NCBI RefSeq assembly: GCF_030463535.1
Contig: NC_132900.1
Span: 30,155,721 to 30,219,720, forward strand
Length of the DNA: 64,000 bases
Direction of reading: 5' to 3'
Origin: Salminus brasiliensis
Lineage: Eukaryota > Chordata > Actinopteri > Characiformes > Bryconidae
The number at the start of each line of letters is the position of its first letter. Position 1 is the first letter of the stretch. Of the stretch, positions 34,331 to 46,121 are shown one piece after another. The notes under the pieces were generated by a model that did no database searches, was not told the DNA's origin, and saw only the letters and a list, made by a program, of their open reading frames with translations. A program made the position numbers and the translations under genes.

Positions 34331-34699
34331 TGTGTGAGTGTGATGTGTCAGGTTGGGGGTGGACGTGAAGCGGGTGGGGGGGGTTGCACATGCACAATAA
34401 AGGCATGGTCTGGATGACCTTGTCTATTAGGTAGTGGCCCATTCAGTGTCACGCTCGCATATTTGTGCAGTGACCCAGAAATGAGCTCGACTCATCAGAA
34501 CTACTGCGTCCAGTGAATCAGCTATGAGCAGCCATTGTGTGTACACCAATTATCTCTTCACAAACACACTGAGTGTGTGTGTGAGTGTGTGTGTGTGATA
34601 GATAAAGAGAGATGGAGTGAGAGATATAGAATGGTACAGTAAACAACCCCGGCAATGCACAGGACCTCCTCAATGCTTTGTTGGTTCTTTGCACAGTGA

Positions 34700-35580
34700 A
34701 CAGTTTGAATTGCATTTTTTATTCAATCAAATGGTTCTAGATTGCTCCAAGAAGGCCACTGCCTTCATTAAAGAACCCTTGAGGAACTATTTTTAGGCCG
34801 AATGTACATACACAGAATATAGAAAGGCCCATTTTCTCCTCCGGCATAGTCCTACTCCTTGGACTCTGGAAAATGCATCAGGCTTGTTCAGACGTTTCTT
34901 TGAAAACACCTGGTGCTGGATTTTGGGATGAGGACCCAGGAAAGGTCTTAAAGGTCAAATCTGTGCAGGTGTCCTGAACAGTGCACCACCGCTCTGGAGC
35001 CTGCTATATCTGTCTGAAGGTCTTTTGCAGGGGTATATCCGTCCTATCAGCAGTTCTCTCGTACAGTCGAGTTCTTGGGCCGTTCCTCAAGCACCGCTCC
35101 ACTCAAAAGCTCACATCTAGCCGAGCACAGTCCGAACGCCCGGATGTGTTCTTGTTCTGCATCAGGACCGGACTTGTCTGGACTTTAGCAGTCCTACCAA
35201 GTCAGTCCTACCAAGTACAGCAGTCCCAACTTGGCGTACATTGTATTGAGAACCCCCCCCCACCCCTCCTTATCCTGACCCCCCTGAATGATCATTTTTC
35301 TCTTCCAGCTGATCCAATTACATATTAGCTTACTATTATATTTAATTACTACAAGTATTACACATGATTATTTAAATAATGCTAAGAAATACAATTTAAA
35401 ACAAAACTAAATGAACTAGCTAATATTAATTATAAAATAAACAAATACGATTTAAGCTGATTTATCAAATTTTACAAATTAAATCTATAAAGTTTATTTA
35501 AATATATAAAAAAATATCAAATATATCTTAGTTAATGTACAAATCTGAGTTTATCGTTTAACTGCTCAAAAAAACACCGA
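34700..35580. other. Intergenic, no gene recognised
   Basis: Short frames only (for example 34981-35328 plus), without recognisable motifs. 35330-35560 is very AT-rich. Confidence 0.35.
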
Positions 35581-35594
35581 TATTAAAACTTAGC

Positions 35595-35792
35595 TAGTGT
35601 TTTTAACGTTGTGCGCCTGTCGCGCGTCTCTGGCGTCATCAGGGCGCGACGGCGCGGTAGGGTGTACACACGTGGGTAAACTGCAGTGGACAGAAGAGCT
35701 GATCGTATTCAGACACTTTATTTTAGTACCAATCTTCTGGTTCCCCAGCACGAGGAACACGCCACACCCCTGACTGACCACTGGTCATATCA
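35595..35792 (+). promoter_or_regulatory. Candidate WDR53 promoter and first non-coding exon
   Basis: A small CpG-rich patch ('gcgcctgtcgcgcgtctctg', 'gggcgcgacggcgcggtagg') sits in otherwise AT-rich sequence. About 120 bp on lies a good donor (TATCAG|GTAAAT, 35791/35792). It could splice to the acceptor at 36956, 39 bp before the WDR53 start codon. No TATA box stands out. Inferred from composition and splice sites only. Confidence 0.35.
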
Positions 35793-36099
35793 GGTAAATG
35801 AGGAGTGATGCTGTTATTTAGCTAGGTTGCTAACGCTAGCTGGATCAGTGTGTGTGTGTTTTGCAGTCAGAGCAGAAGAAAAGTGAGGTAAATATGCTGA
35901 AATTCACAGAACTTAGAACTTAAACGTACTAATTTAAGCAGTTCCGTCCATTATAAACCGTAATTCCTCAGAAAAGTAGCAAAACTGGGGGGTTTAGTGA
36001 GTTAGAAGTGGTCTCAGCTCCTCAGCTTCGCTCTGGAAAGCTAACGGCTAATAACAGAAGTTAGTGCTAACCACCTGCGACAGCTGTGTGGGAAATGTC

Positions 36100-36625
36100 G
36101 CAGGAACGTTGTGAGGCGAGCTATTCTTACGTCCCACGTTTTTAGAGTTTAATGGCCTTATAATTATTATTTTTTATTATTATTATTATTATTATTTCTA
36201 TCACATTTCAAGCTAACCTTCCTGCAAACGTTTAAAAACGTCGCTAAACGTCCCTGTAGCATTCTCTCTGTGACAACAAGGAGCGCGCGGTAACGTTGCC
36301 ACAACGTTGTGGCAGCTTATTGCTTCGGTGCCGAAACGTTTTCTGCTTAGTGCTCTCAACGTTGTCACAACGTTAAAATGTAATTGCATAGAAAGTTGGG
36401 ACAACCCCAGCCAACGGATGACGTTAGACGAACGTTTAGCAACGTTTAAAAAAAAAAAAAAAAAAAAAGGTTGCAGGAAGGTTAACTTGTAACGCAACAG
36501 AAATAACATTTACCAGGAACGTTCTGAAAACGTACAGCAGAGAAAATGTTAATATGGTGGGATTAAACGGTGAGAATAAACAAATTAACGTTTTAGGAAC
36601 GTCTGGGAAATTGAAAGTTGTTAGC
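36100..36625. repeat. AACGTT-rich dispersed repeat
   Basis: About fifteen ACGT-centred motifs (AACGTT, AACGTC, AACGTA) occur within 500 bp, including 'caacgttgtcacaacgttaa' and 'cgaacgtttagcaacgttt'. A poly-A run lies at 36445-36469. It is a self-similar, partly palindromic repeat in the presumed WDR53 leader intron. It contributes many CpG sites. Confidence 0.6.
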
Positions 36626-36995
36626 AACAGGTGAGGATCATGTCTATTAATGGCACCTAGAGGGCGCCAGGTTGTCACAGATGGGGATGTCCCACACCGA
36701 TCCAGTGACCCTCAGAATATAGTTGGCGCTTTTGGGCTACGGCTCCGTCCCAATTGCGTACCTTACACTAATGCTATAAGGTAGATACTATATGCTAATT
36801 GGATTGGATCTGGATTGGATCGGGACGTCCATTTGTGTTGACACTGATTTTACGGCAATGTAAAGAGCACCAACTTTTGGGAATTTACCATCATCATCAT
36901 CATCATCATCTTCCCTCTAGTAGCCGTGGTTCACACCTTCACCCTGACACCTGCAGGTGAGAGCCCTGGTCAGCAGCAGCAGCAGCAGTAGCAGC

Positions 36996-37484
36996 ATGGC
37001 CCAGAGGTGGAGCGGAGTCCATGGTTCCCCTGTGCTGTGTGTTGGGGCTGCGGGGGGACCCGACGGTTTGTTGGCCTCTGGTGCCGAAGGAGGTGAAGTG
37101 ACTGTTTGGACCCAGGAAGGGCAGCCTCTGGCCCAGCTGCGCCTCAGCGGAGAGGAGGACGTCACCTGCGCAGCCTTCTCCCCGACGGCCCCAGGGTTGC
37201 TGTACGTGTCTCACGGGGGGTCGATCAGCACGCTGGACCCTCGCAACCTCGCCGGGCCCGTGGATGAGCTGCGGGACGTCGGGGAGGATGAGATTAATTC
37301 GCTGTCGGTGAACGAGACGGGCACCTCGCTGGCTCTGGGGGACGATTCGGGTGCCGTGAGGGTGCTGGACCTGCAGACGGGCAAGGTCAGCCGGACTCTG
37401 CGCAAACACACCAACATCTGCTCGTCGGTAGCCTTCCGGCCACAGAGGCCGCAGAGCCTCGTGTCTGCAGGACTGGACATGCAG
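36996..37484 (+). CDS. wdr53: wdr53 coding exon 1
   Basis: Residues 1-163. The ATG (36996) follows an acceptor CACCTGCAG at 36956. The donor is ATG CAG|GTGAGG at 37485. Confidence 0.9.
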
Positions 37485-40227
37485 GTGAGGGTGCTGCGAT
37501 ATGAGTCCGTAAAGTTAGGGCACCCCAAGAGATTTGAGCGCTTAGATAAATGGCCAAAAGTATTGGGACACCTACACGTTACGCATACAGTCGCTTTTTT
37601 GACATGCTGTTCTATAAACCCATAGGCTGTGTTAATATGGAGCTGGTCCTCCTTTGCTCTAAGCTCTACCAGCAGCAGCAGGTCTGGAGCTCTGCTGCAG
37701 TTACTGAGTCAGTTGGAGGCTTTTCTGCACTCTGCTCTGAGCTCAGCACTCGGCCCTGACCCCGCTCTGTAACTTTACGTGGTCTGACAGACACTCGGTA
37801 GCTGAGCTGCTCTCTGTGAGCTGTTCCTCCTAAACTCTTCCACTGTTCAATAATAACACCACTCACAGCTGATGGAGGAAGATCTAGGAGGGAAGGTCTA
37901 AATTTCACCAGCTGACTTGTTGTTGTTGGTGCAGCAGTGTCTCCTATTACATACAGAACCACGCTGGAGTTCAGTGAACTCTTCAGAACCTCCCGTTCTT
38001 TCACTAATGTGTGTAAGAAAGGCAGACTGCAGGACTAGAGGCTTGGATTTATACCCTGGTTGCATCAGGAAAGAAAAACACCTGATTTTAATGATTAAGA
38101 GGTGTCCAAAGATTTTTGTCCATATAATGTACCTTAATAAGGCCTCAAACCTTAATTAGCTTATTAGGGCTGTGGCTTTTTCATAGCCTTTGTTAGGAAA
38201 GACAAGATATTGCAAAATTTTAAAGCTTCACGAAAATGCTGACCGCGTCCACTAACTTTTGGACCAAGCCAAGATGTTGCAGTGTTGCCCTCTAGTGGAT
38301 ATTAAGTAGTAAAGGCTCTGTCTTCTGTTAGGGACTTGTTGCCTTATTTGTTCCTGTTTGACCATTTATGCCTTACATAATATCAAAATCTAGACTCAAA
38401 AATCAGACACTGACAACAAGTTGTTAGTGCTGGTATTTACTAATATTTCAGGGTATAGTTAGCATCAACACGCAGATGTACTTTATTTATACATTATTAT
38501 TATTATTATTGCAGTTTTATTTTATCTGTTAAACTGCAGGTAATTAAATAGCTGGTAAACATCAGAAACTAAAGTTAAATTAATGATAAGAGTCTCAACA
38601 ATTATCTGAATCTATGTTCTCATACACAAAGTGGACATCCACTTTAGTAGTTTTTATTCTTAATATAATTGTTGATATTAAAAAATGTAAATGTTATACG
38701 TTTTATAACTTCTGCTCTCAAAGATCGTACAAATACACCAGTCATTTTTATTATAAAATAATAATTAAGTCAAATCTCAAAGGGATTCACATAATTAGAT
38801 GAATAACATTTAAATCAACATTTATTGTAAACAAAACTAAAATAAATAAAACATCAAAGATCAACATAAGAGACCTAATTAGGCAATTGGAATATTAAAA
38901 TCAAAGAGATTTAAAAACAAAAAAGAAAGATATTATATGTCCAAATATTTGTGGACATCCCTTCTAATGAATGCACTCAGCTTCTTTAAGTTGCACCCAT
39001 TGGTGACACAGATGCAAGAAGTACTGCCAATAGAATAGGACTCTCTGGAGCAGATAAACATCATGAACCTATCATCACCATGCTGCCTAATAATGCCAGG
39101 TGTGGGCTAGTAGAGGGGTGTAAAGCCCCCCAGTATTGAGCTGTAGAGCAGTAGAAGAACCGTGTTCTCTGGAATGATGGTGGTGGAGCTCCATCCAGTA
39201 CTTTTAGGATGAGTTGGGGATGATGAGGTGGGGTGGTGAACGTCATTCAACATCCCGACCTCACTAATGCTCTTGTGGCTGAATGCAATCAAATCCTTCA
39301 ACAATGCTCTTCCTCCCATATCTAGTAAAAAGTCCTCTTCCCTGGACAGTTGAAACAGTTACTCCAACAAAAGCAGGATCAACTCTTGATTTAGGAAGGA
39401 ACAAAAATGTTCCCACAAGTGTCTCAATACTTTTGTCAATTTAGAACAAAACATAGTTTTATCTAACTAAGTTTACAGCAGCCGTTTGTTGTGGTCAAGA
39501 AAAGAAGCCTAAGCCTAAATGTCTCTTTGGTCTTCAGGTGATGCTGTGGAACCTTCAGAAAGCTCGGCCGGTGTGGACCTACAGCCTGCAGGAGGCAGTC
39601 GAGGAGGAGGATGGGCACCAGCAGAGAGCAGGCCAGCTCTTTAACCCTCCGCTGGCCCACTGCATCAGCGCGGCTTCCTGCGGGAACGTGCTGGCGTGCG
39701 CCGCCGAGGACGGCCGCGTTCACCTCACCCGCGTGGGCTCAGGGTCCAGGCACGAGCAGCAGGGGGCGATAAAGGCCCACAGCCAGGGTGCGTCTCAGGC
39801 TCACTTCATCGGCTTCCTGTCCCATCCTTACTGGCTGGCCACTGGAGGTAACGATGGAGTGGTGGCACTGTGGGATCTGAGCGAGCACCCCCTGGTGGCC
39901 GGGGAAGGGAAGAGTCAGGGGCCCAAGGTCAAAGCAACGGCCCACCGCCGGAAGCCCAAAAGCAAAGCCAAGGCTAAGCTTCAGAACCACGGAGATGCCA
40001 AGGTCGACGAGGAAAAGACAGAAAAGCAGAGTGAGGAGGAGCTTTCAGGCGAGGCCAGCGGCGTAGATCCACACCAGGAGAGAAGCACAAAGACTGGACC
40101 CAGGCTCAAATTCAGTCACGAGGACAAGGTGAACTGGGTGTGTCCAGCTATGCTAAAGGGCCAGCCTAGCCTGCTGGTAGCAGATCAAAGCTCTAGCTTA
40201 TCTGTGTACTCTCTGGCTGGGCTATAG
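36996..40227 (+). CDS. wdr53: WD repeat-containing protein 53, two coding exons
   Basis: Exons 36996-37484 and 39538-40227 join in phase 0 to give 392 residues, slightly longer than the mammalian protein. WD40 units seen include GSPVLCVGAAGG..LLASGAEGGEVTVW, DVTCAAFSPTAPGLLYVSHGGSISTLD, EINSLSVNETGTSLALGDDSGAVRVLD, KHTNICSSVAFRP..LVSAGLDMQVMLW and SQAHFIGFLSHPYWLATGGNDGVVALWD. A charged segment (about residues 290-350, RKPKSKAKAK then EEKTEKQSEEEL) interrupts the last blades before the final KVNWVCPAML..LSVYSLAGL. WDR53 is a putative propeller adaptor, reported to bind DDB1-CUL4 ligases. Its exact role is poorly known. A CAG run (36971-36988) lies just before the start. Confidence 0.93.
37546..38130 (+). 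mobile_element. MITE-B complete copy in wdr53 intron
   Basis: The left end 'atggccaaaagtattgggacacc' and right end 'ggtgtccaaagatttttgtccatat' are inverted repeats. The element is about 580 bp. It shares its left half with 3496-3775 and has no coding capacity. Confidence 0.8.
38934..39452 (+). mobile_element. MITE-A copy in wdr53 intron
   Basis: 'atatgtccaaatatttgtgg' at the left and 'agtgtctcaatacttttgtc' at the right. The interior is canonical, about 85 bp upstream of the exon 2 acceptor. Confidence 0.8.
39538..40227 (+). CDS. wdr53: wdr53 coding exon 2
   Basis: Residues 164-392. The acceptor is TTGGTCTTCAG|GTG and the stop TAG is at 40225-40227. Confidence 0.92.
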   Translation: MMLWNLQKARPVWTYSLQEAVEEEDGHQQRAGQLFNPPLAHCISAASCGNVLACAAEDGRVHLTRVGSGSRHEQQGAIKAHSQGASQAHFIGFLSHPYWLATGGNDGVVALWDLSEHPLVAGEGKSQGPKVKATAHRRKPKSKAKAKLQNHGDAKVDEEKTEKQSEEELSGEASGVDPHQERSTKTGPRLKFSHEDKVNWVCPAMLKGQPSLLVADQSSSLSVYSLAGL

Positions 40228-40857
40228 CACCAATCACCACATCGGTCTGTGGACCTTCAGGACTTGATTTAGCTTTATTTATATATGTCCCTGGCGGGGC
40301 AGCCGAGGGTGCTGGGAGGATCTGTGAAATGTGCGACTGCAAAGGACTGAATTGGGACCCTAAAAGTAGGGGTGGGCAATACGGCATCTGTTAATGAAAG
40401 TCTGTCACAGTGGTCAGTGGTCTTCTCCTCAACCCCTCTCCTGGAGAGCTGCCCTGTTCCACCCTGGCAGTGATGCAGAATTTTTAGTGCACTAGAACAA
40501 TCCAACAATGCACCACAACAGGTAGTGTACAAGAGATGTACCCTATCTGACTTTAAATACCCATAATTTGAGCAGTGAGCTCCCACACAGGTCTCCAAAA
40601 TCGTGAGACACAACCTTGTGGAATTCTGTTCTCTATGACCGTGCCCTATATAGTAAGCTGGAATTTTTTTTCACATGTAGGGGACAGAGAATAGGGCACA
40701 GTAGTAATTAGTTAGATCAGATGAAGTGAATTGGGGCCGGATCCAGAGCCTGAGTAAAGGTAGCTCTGCAGAAGATGGGTTGAACTGCTGAACCTGCAAA
40801 GTGGCAAGCAGCTGATTGATGGCCAATGCAGATGTGCAATATTTTTGCATATCAATC

Positions 40858-40861
<4 letters not shown>

Positions 40862-40922
<61 letters not shown>
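40862..40922. repeat. (TA)n microsatellite
   Basis: Pure TA tract of about 60 bp. Confidence 0.95.
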
Positions 40923-40924
<2 letters not shown>

Positions 40925-41875
40925 CCTTATAGTAAACTAGGAGACTAGTTGTAACTGGTGATTAAAAGCTGTGGTACATTTCTGCAAGCTCAGTTACTTC
41001 ATCATAGAGCTGAAGCCGAAGAGTTCACCGTGGTATGTGGATTGGACAAGAATGAAAAAGCCTTCTTGATGGAATTTCACTGGAAGTCAATGTAAAAAGT
41101 TATTTTTGGAGCATTTCTATTGATCCATCATGAAATTCTGACAGAATGTAGAAATTCTAAGTGTCAAATAAGGGAAAATAATGTTACATGACCTGTATTA
41201 TGAGGTTTTGTCATTGTCCTGCATTAACTAACTGGGTTTTTAAGCTTTGGATTTAGGGACAGTAAAGACTAACTGGTAGAACTTCACACTAAATCAGTTT
41301 TGTTTTCAGTGCACCCTAACAATCCCACAATGCACTGCAATATATGGAGTTATATAATTACTAAAAGTTTGGGAGACTCAAGGACAAACGCCTCCTCCTC
41401 TTTACTACACATTATAAAGTCACTCCTCCTGATGGTCCAATTATGCTCAACCTCTGCCTGGCAAAGGAGGTATCTGGCTTCAGGTCCCAGCAGCCCTGGA
41501 ACTCCGGCCCACGTTTCGTCTACCTTGCCTCAGCCAAGCGAGCGTGGTCTGCACTTCGCTAAATAACGTACACTAAACGCATACTGAAATACCCATAATG
41601 CACAGTGGTCACACATAACGAGGTGTCTGAAATCGCATGTTCCTTTGTGGTGAACAGAGCTGTTTTGGGAATAACTGGCCGCTTGTATGAACACACGGTA
41701 ACAGTCCGCCTATTGGTGGCGCTACTTTATGCTTTATACATCAACAGTGACTGATACAAATGGCTAGAAAACCAGGTGAGCTCTATCTAATAAAACCCAC
41801 CTCCCAGATGAAAAAAATATATATATAAATTAATAAAATAAAAGCCTGAAAACAAACCACAGAAAACGTTATTCA

Positions 41876-41881
41876 TTTATT
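41876..41881 (-). terminator. Candidate srprb polyadenylation signal
   Basis: AATAAA on the minus strand 405 bp beyond the srprb stop codon. There is no transcript evidence. Confidence 0.35.
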
Positions 41882-42285
41882 TACAGTTCAATCTGCTGCA
41901 GAACCAAAACTACCCTGTCAGCTGGATCTCAGCTCTAAGGCACGAAGCAGACATGGACTAATAAACGACAGAGTAACAAATGACCTGTACCTTGACCAGT
42001 CTCAGCATCTGCCTACAAAAATAAATAATATTTTATAATCTGAAAACAACCATCTAAAGAGATGGACTCCTGGATCTCAATCTCGCACTTTATGCAAATT
42101 AGCAACAATCCATTTAAATTTGGTCAGCTGGGAGAATTCAAATAAGCTATAGTTTTATAAAGACAATACTGACTAAAGTTAATAAAGGAAAAAAATACAT
42201 ATGCAAATACATGCATTAAGAGGGAGTTTCTGAAAGGGACACATAGCCACGACGACAGCGCTGAGGAATACGGCAGATCAGTCCA

Positions 42286-42499
42286 TCACAGCTTGGCCAG
42301 ACTCCTCTCTAAAGCCTCGATGTCGGCGTCCTCGTCGCCACCCTTGTTGCCACGGGCACTGCACTCCACAAACTCCACCTTCATGGGCAGCTGAGAGAAC
42401 TCGAAGTCCTTCCCCCTTTTCCCCAGGTACAGCACCGCTGTCCCATCCGAGCCATCCTGAGAGGTGAGGGCCGCAGAGCGAGTCATCCTCAGAGTGTTC
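42286..42499 (-). CDS. srprb: srprb coding exon 7
   Basis: NTLRMTRSAA to LERSLAKL and stop TGA at 42288-42286. Acceptor CCCTGCAG|GAA. Confidence 0.94.
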
Positions 42500-45400
42500 C
42501 TGCAGGGACAGGCAGCTTCTTGAATAGTGGTTCACTGTACTATAATAATCAAGGCAACATCATCATCATCATCATCATCATCGGTTGTTGGTCATTTTTC
42601 ACAACGGGGTAAAAATGGGCAAATCACACCAGGTTAATGGAAGAGAAAAAGACCAGCCAGAAAACGTGAGGTCAAATTTAAGTGGTTTAACAGACCACTG
42701 GTGACGGTTGGCTGTGGCATCACCTGCAACAAGCAATCAGCAATCTCCCGATGTTAGGACCGATGCTCAGACTGCTGTGTTTATTAGGCTCTGGCAACCC
42801 ATGCCACTCCACAGTATGATGTGATGCAGTACTTCTGATTAAGTTCACTGAATAATTATGTAGTTCTTCATCGGCTGGATCAGAGGTGCTCAGTCAAGCA
42901 ATACTGGAAAACAATGTTTTTGTGATATTATGCTGCAAGCAAACGGGCAGTTTTTCAGGACAAGCTAATTAAAATAAATTGACAAATAAATAATTAAAAT
43001 AAATAAATTGGTCCAAAAAAAATAAATAAATTATATATATATAATCCATGAAGGACATTTAATTCATTCATTAATGAATGGAGGTTAAAGTTAGACCTGA
43101 ATAGGAACATTTCAGGCTTCCAAATGCACGACTGTCTGGCTAAAGGACATGGAAGTAAAATTGTATGTGAAAGCTCAGACACCCCTGCTCAGATCAAGTG
43201 AATATTAGATCTATTATATCTAAATCAGATTTTTTTTTTATTATATTTATTATTATTTTATATGTTTTAATTGTGTATTATTCTATTACTTTATTTAATT
43301 ATTATAACACTAAATGTAACATTTTTAATACATATAAAACAAACTGTGACATCCTATTGTTCCCTAATGGGTTAAATTAAGCAAATAATCAGTAACTCTG
43401 ACCAGGGGTGCACAAACTTTAGTAAGTGACCATATCATTTACAATTGTCAGGCATCCTCATTCGCTTGCCAGCTTACTTCTGCAAATTCTGTTATTTAAC
43501 ATAAACAATAAACTCTAATATGAACAGTCTGATTGTGCAGTTTATTACTAACGAAAGTCAAATTTGGGAAAGTGGACACTCACAGCTCCTTCTCCAGCTG
43601 CTGCTGGATCAGTTTGGCGGACTTTGCCATGGTGACATCTACAAGAAACGGGAGAAAAAGAGTATTCAGCTCTTGTTCAGAATCACCTTCTGAACACTTT
43701 CAGAAAGTGCAAGCTGCAGTTTGTGGGTTCTTGCAGAGCCCACGCCACCATGCTAATGGCTTCGCAACATCTAAATAACCACAGAACGTTAAAAATGTCA
43801 AGACGCAGAACACAAACCACTTCGGGTAAACGTGTGAGTGTGTGGGGGGTTTTGTTGAGCGCAACAGCTCTGCAACACTGTGCTCAGACCTTGCTTGTTG
43901 CACGCAATCAGCAGAGCTGGGGCATTCCTGGTCACCACGCTGTCCGTCAGCAGGGAGTACAGCAACTCAGCCACGTCCTTTACCTCCTTCTGGAAGACTG
44001 CGCTGTCCACAACGAATACGATCGCTCTAGAGTCCGAACAAGAACAACAGTCAGCCATGCGTACTGAACCATAAGAACTGGGTATATAGCATATTCTGGC
44101 TTTCTGGATCAGTGTTTTAGGTCTACACTGACTTCAGTACAGTATGACTTGATATGCAGGCAACTACATCTTGGCCATTTTATCAGAAACACCTCGTATA
44201 ATGTAGATGGAATTTGTAGATGTGGAATTACAGACACCCGCTAACAAGCCAATACCACCTCCGAGCTGTTTTTAGAACTTTCCACCATCCAGTTAACACC
44301 TGCATCTCCTGCATCTTCAGCGGATCTACCTGGCAGAGGCCTTGAACTTCTCCAGGAACTGAGGCCTCAGACTTTCATGACCAGGAAGGTCAACAAGAGT
44401 CCAGGTGGTACCCTGCACACAAAGAGACATAAAGACTGTGTGACATATCATACACTGACCATAACATAACATTAAGACCTGATTATCTGGATCCAGTGGT
44501 CACTCTCAAAGGGTTGAATAGATTAGGCAGCGAGTGAACAGTCAGTTCTTGAAGGTGATGAAGGTGTTGAAGTTGGAAAACTGGACAAGCAGAAGAATTT
44601 GAGTCAATTTGGCAAGACTGACCAAACTGTGACGTTGTAGACAGGCAGGTCTTGTGGGGTGTTCCTGCTATGCAGTGGTCAGTACCCACCAAAAGTGACC
44701 CAAGGCAGGACAAGCAGTCAACCAGCAAAAGAGCCAAGGGCGCGAAGGGTTCACTGATGCTCAGGGAGGCCCCAGGCCGTAAAGGATTTGCTGCTAAAGC
44801 CTTGGTGCCAGATACCACTGGACACCTTCAGAGGTCTTGAGGGGTCAGAGCTTACACAATATTAGGCTGGTGATTTTAAATGTTAGGGATATCCATGGGT
44901 ATGGAGACATCGTCTATGGGGGGGGAGGTCACCAGTATGACCAGCTTGACCAAACGTGTCCACCAGGATGATCAAGTGGGTCGATCGTAATGACCATGTT
45001 TGCTGACAAGCATGTTTGTCACCAAGCTGGTCAACCACTATGATCAGCTTTGCCCAAACTGGTCAAGCTGTTCAAACTGGTAGACCAGCCAAGCAGCCCC
45101 CCCACCCCCCCACACCATAGACGTAGTCTCTATACCCATGGACATCCCCAACATTAAGACCACCCGCCAAATATTGTGTAGGCCACCAAAACAGCTCTGA
45201 CCCCTCAAGCAGCAAATCCTTAATGGCCTGGGGCCTCCCTGGATGCAAAGGTGCGTTTTTTTTTTAACCTCTGGATGACCAGCTGCTTTTTAACCACCTT
45301 GTCCATCAATGACCAGCTTGGACCATCTGAAACCAACTCCCAGAAAGTCCAGATCACCTTTACCACTGTCTTACCCTCTCATTCTTGGTCCTGTAGGACG

Positions 45401-46121
45401 CACTGTTCTCAGAGATGGAGGTCTGAGTGCTTGTGAACCTTCCTGCCAGAAGCTGCAGAGACAGAAATGACCAGTTAAAACCCGCCAAAAATAATCAATA
45501 ATTCGGACGATGAGTTTATTAAAATAACAAAACGTGGGGAAATCTCTCCCTCACCCGACTGAAGAGAAGAGTCTTCCCTGCATCGCATAAACCCACCAAC
45601 AGCACGTTGCTTCTCTTCGTCTGGGTACCGAAGACAAACTTCAACAACACTGCAAAGTAGACATACAGCTTATTATTTTTAAATAATATTTTTTCATTTT
45701 AAATTTTAATTTTTTTTAACTGAAAAGTAAAAAAAAATAAGTCAAATAAAATGTTTTCATCGTAAAAATTTAGCTTGCTAAGCTAACGCACTTCATTTCC
45801 TGTGAAGCTGTTTTTGCCCGATCTACCAGTCATACGGATCCACCTGTTAGTCACTCCCGGCACTACGTGTCAAAGGCTATGCGTTACCGATCAGGTAAAT
45901 CAAACGTCGCACGCAGACAGGAGTGGAAAAATGGTGCACCAGCCTAACGTAAACCGTGCCGTTAGCTTAGCATACTTACCTATTGTTATTATAACCACAG
46001 CTAAAGCGACGAAGACCCCGATCAGAAACTTGGGGTCCTGCTCTACTATTTCTTTGACCAGTGAGTCCAGAAAGGGCTCGGAAGAGAAATCTTCCAAATC
46101 TAAATTAATCTTCTCGTCCAT
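42286..46121 (-). CDS. srprb: Signal recognition particle receptor subunit beta, seven coding exons
   Basis: SRPRB is the ER-membrane GTPase that anchors SRP receptor alpha, so that ribosome-nascent chain complexes dock at the translocon. Exons (minus): 46121-45980, 45649-45555, 45452-45375, 44412-44330, 44026-43890, 43638-43584 and 42499-42286. All junctions keep frame and give 267 residues (human about 271). It has one N-terminal membrane segment about residues 32-47, G1 GLCDAGKT 67-74, an effector/switch region TQTSIS about 89-94, G3 DLPGHE 113-118, G4 NKQD 176-179, and G5-like VECSARG near the C-terminus. It has the family's large insert with GKRGKDFEFSQLP. All key GTPase motifs are intact, so the gene looks functional. 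It is convergent with wdr53. Confidence 0.96.
43584..43638 (-). CDS. srprb: srprb coding exon 6
   Basis: Begins with the last two bases of the G4 aspartate codon, then VTMAKSAKLIQQQLEKE. Acceptor TTTCTTGTAG|ATG, donor GAGCT|GTGAGT. Confidence 0.9.
43890..44026 (-). CDS. srprb: srprb coding exon 5
   Basis: Completes Arg133 and runs to Gln178: AIVFVVDSAVFQKEVKDVAE and LLIACNKQ, the start of G4. Acceptor GACTCTAG|AGC, donor CAAG|GTCTGA. Confidence 0.92.
44330..44412 (-). CDS. srprb: srprb coding exon 4
   Basis: Residues 106-132 plus two bases: TWTLVDLPGHESLR, the G3 switch II region. Acceptor GTGTGCAG|GGT, donor GCCAG|GTAGAT. Confidence 0.92.
44480..45250. mobile_element. Fold-back element in srprb intron 3
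   Basis: 44757-44935 and 45110-45250 are inverted copies. 'agggaggccccaggcc', 'aaggatttgctgct', 'ttgaggggtcagagct', 'cacaatatt' and 'atccatgggtat' appear in order in one arm and as reverse complements in the other. The loop (44936-45109) is made of 'accagcttgaccaa'-type phrases. The left flank (44480-44750) may belong to the same element. Non-coding. Confidence 0.7.
45375..45452 (-). CDS. srprb: srprb coding exon 3
   Basis: Residues 80-105, LLAGRFTSTQTSIS onward. Acceptor CTCTGCAG|CTT, donor GAGAGG|GTAAGA. Confidence 0.9.
45555..45649 (-). CDS. srprb: srprb coding exon 2
   Basis: Residues 48-79, including the P-loop GLCDAGKT. Acceptor TTTGCAG|TGTTG, donor AGTCGG|GTGAGG. Confidence 0.92.
45980..46121 (-). 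CDS. srprb: srprb coding exon 1
   Basis: Residues 1-47 plus one base: acidic N-terminus and membrane segment FLIGVFVALAVVIITI. Donor ATAG|GTAAGT. Confidence 0.92.

Larger units (their letters stand above)
40228..42285. other. Spacer between wdr53 and srprb 3' ends
   Basis: The two genes converge here, so both 3' untranslated regions should lie in it. It contains a (TA)n tract (40862-40922) and the dispersed motif 'ggagcatttctattgatcc' (41108-41126). An AATAAA on the minus strand at 41876-41881 is a plausible srprb polyadenylation signal. No other gene is seen. Confidence 0.5.
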
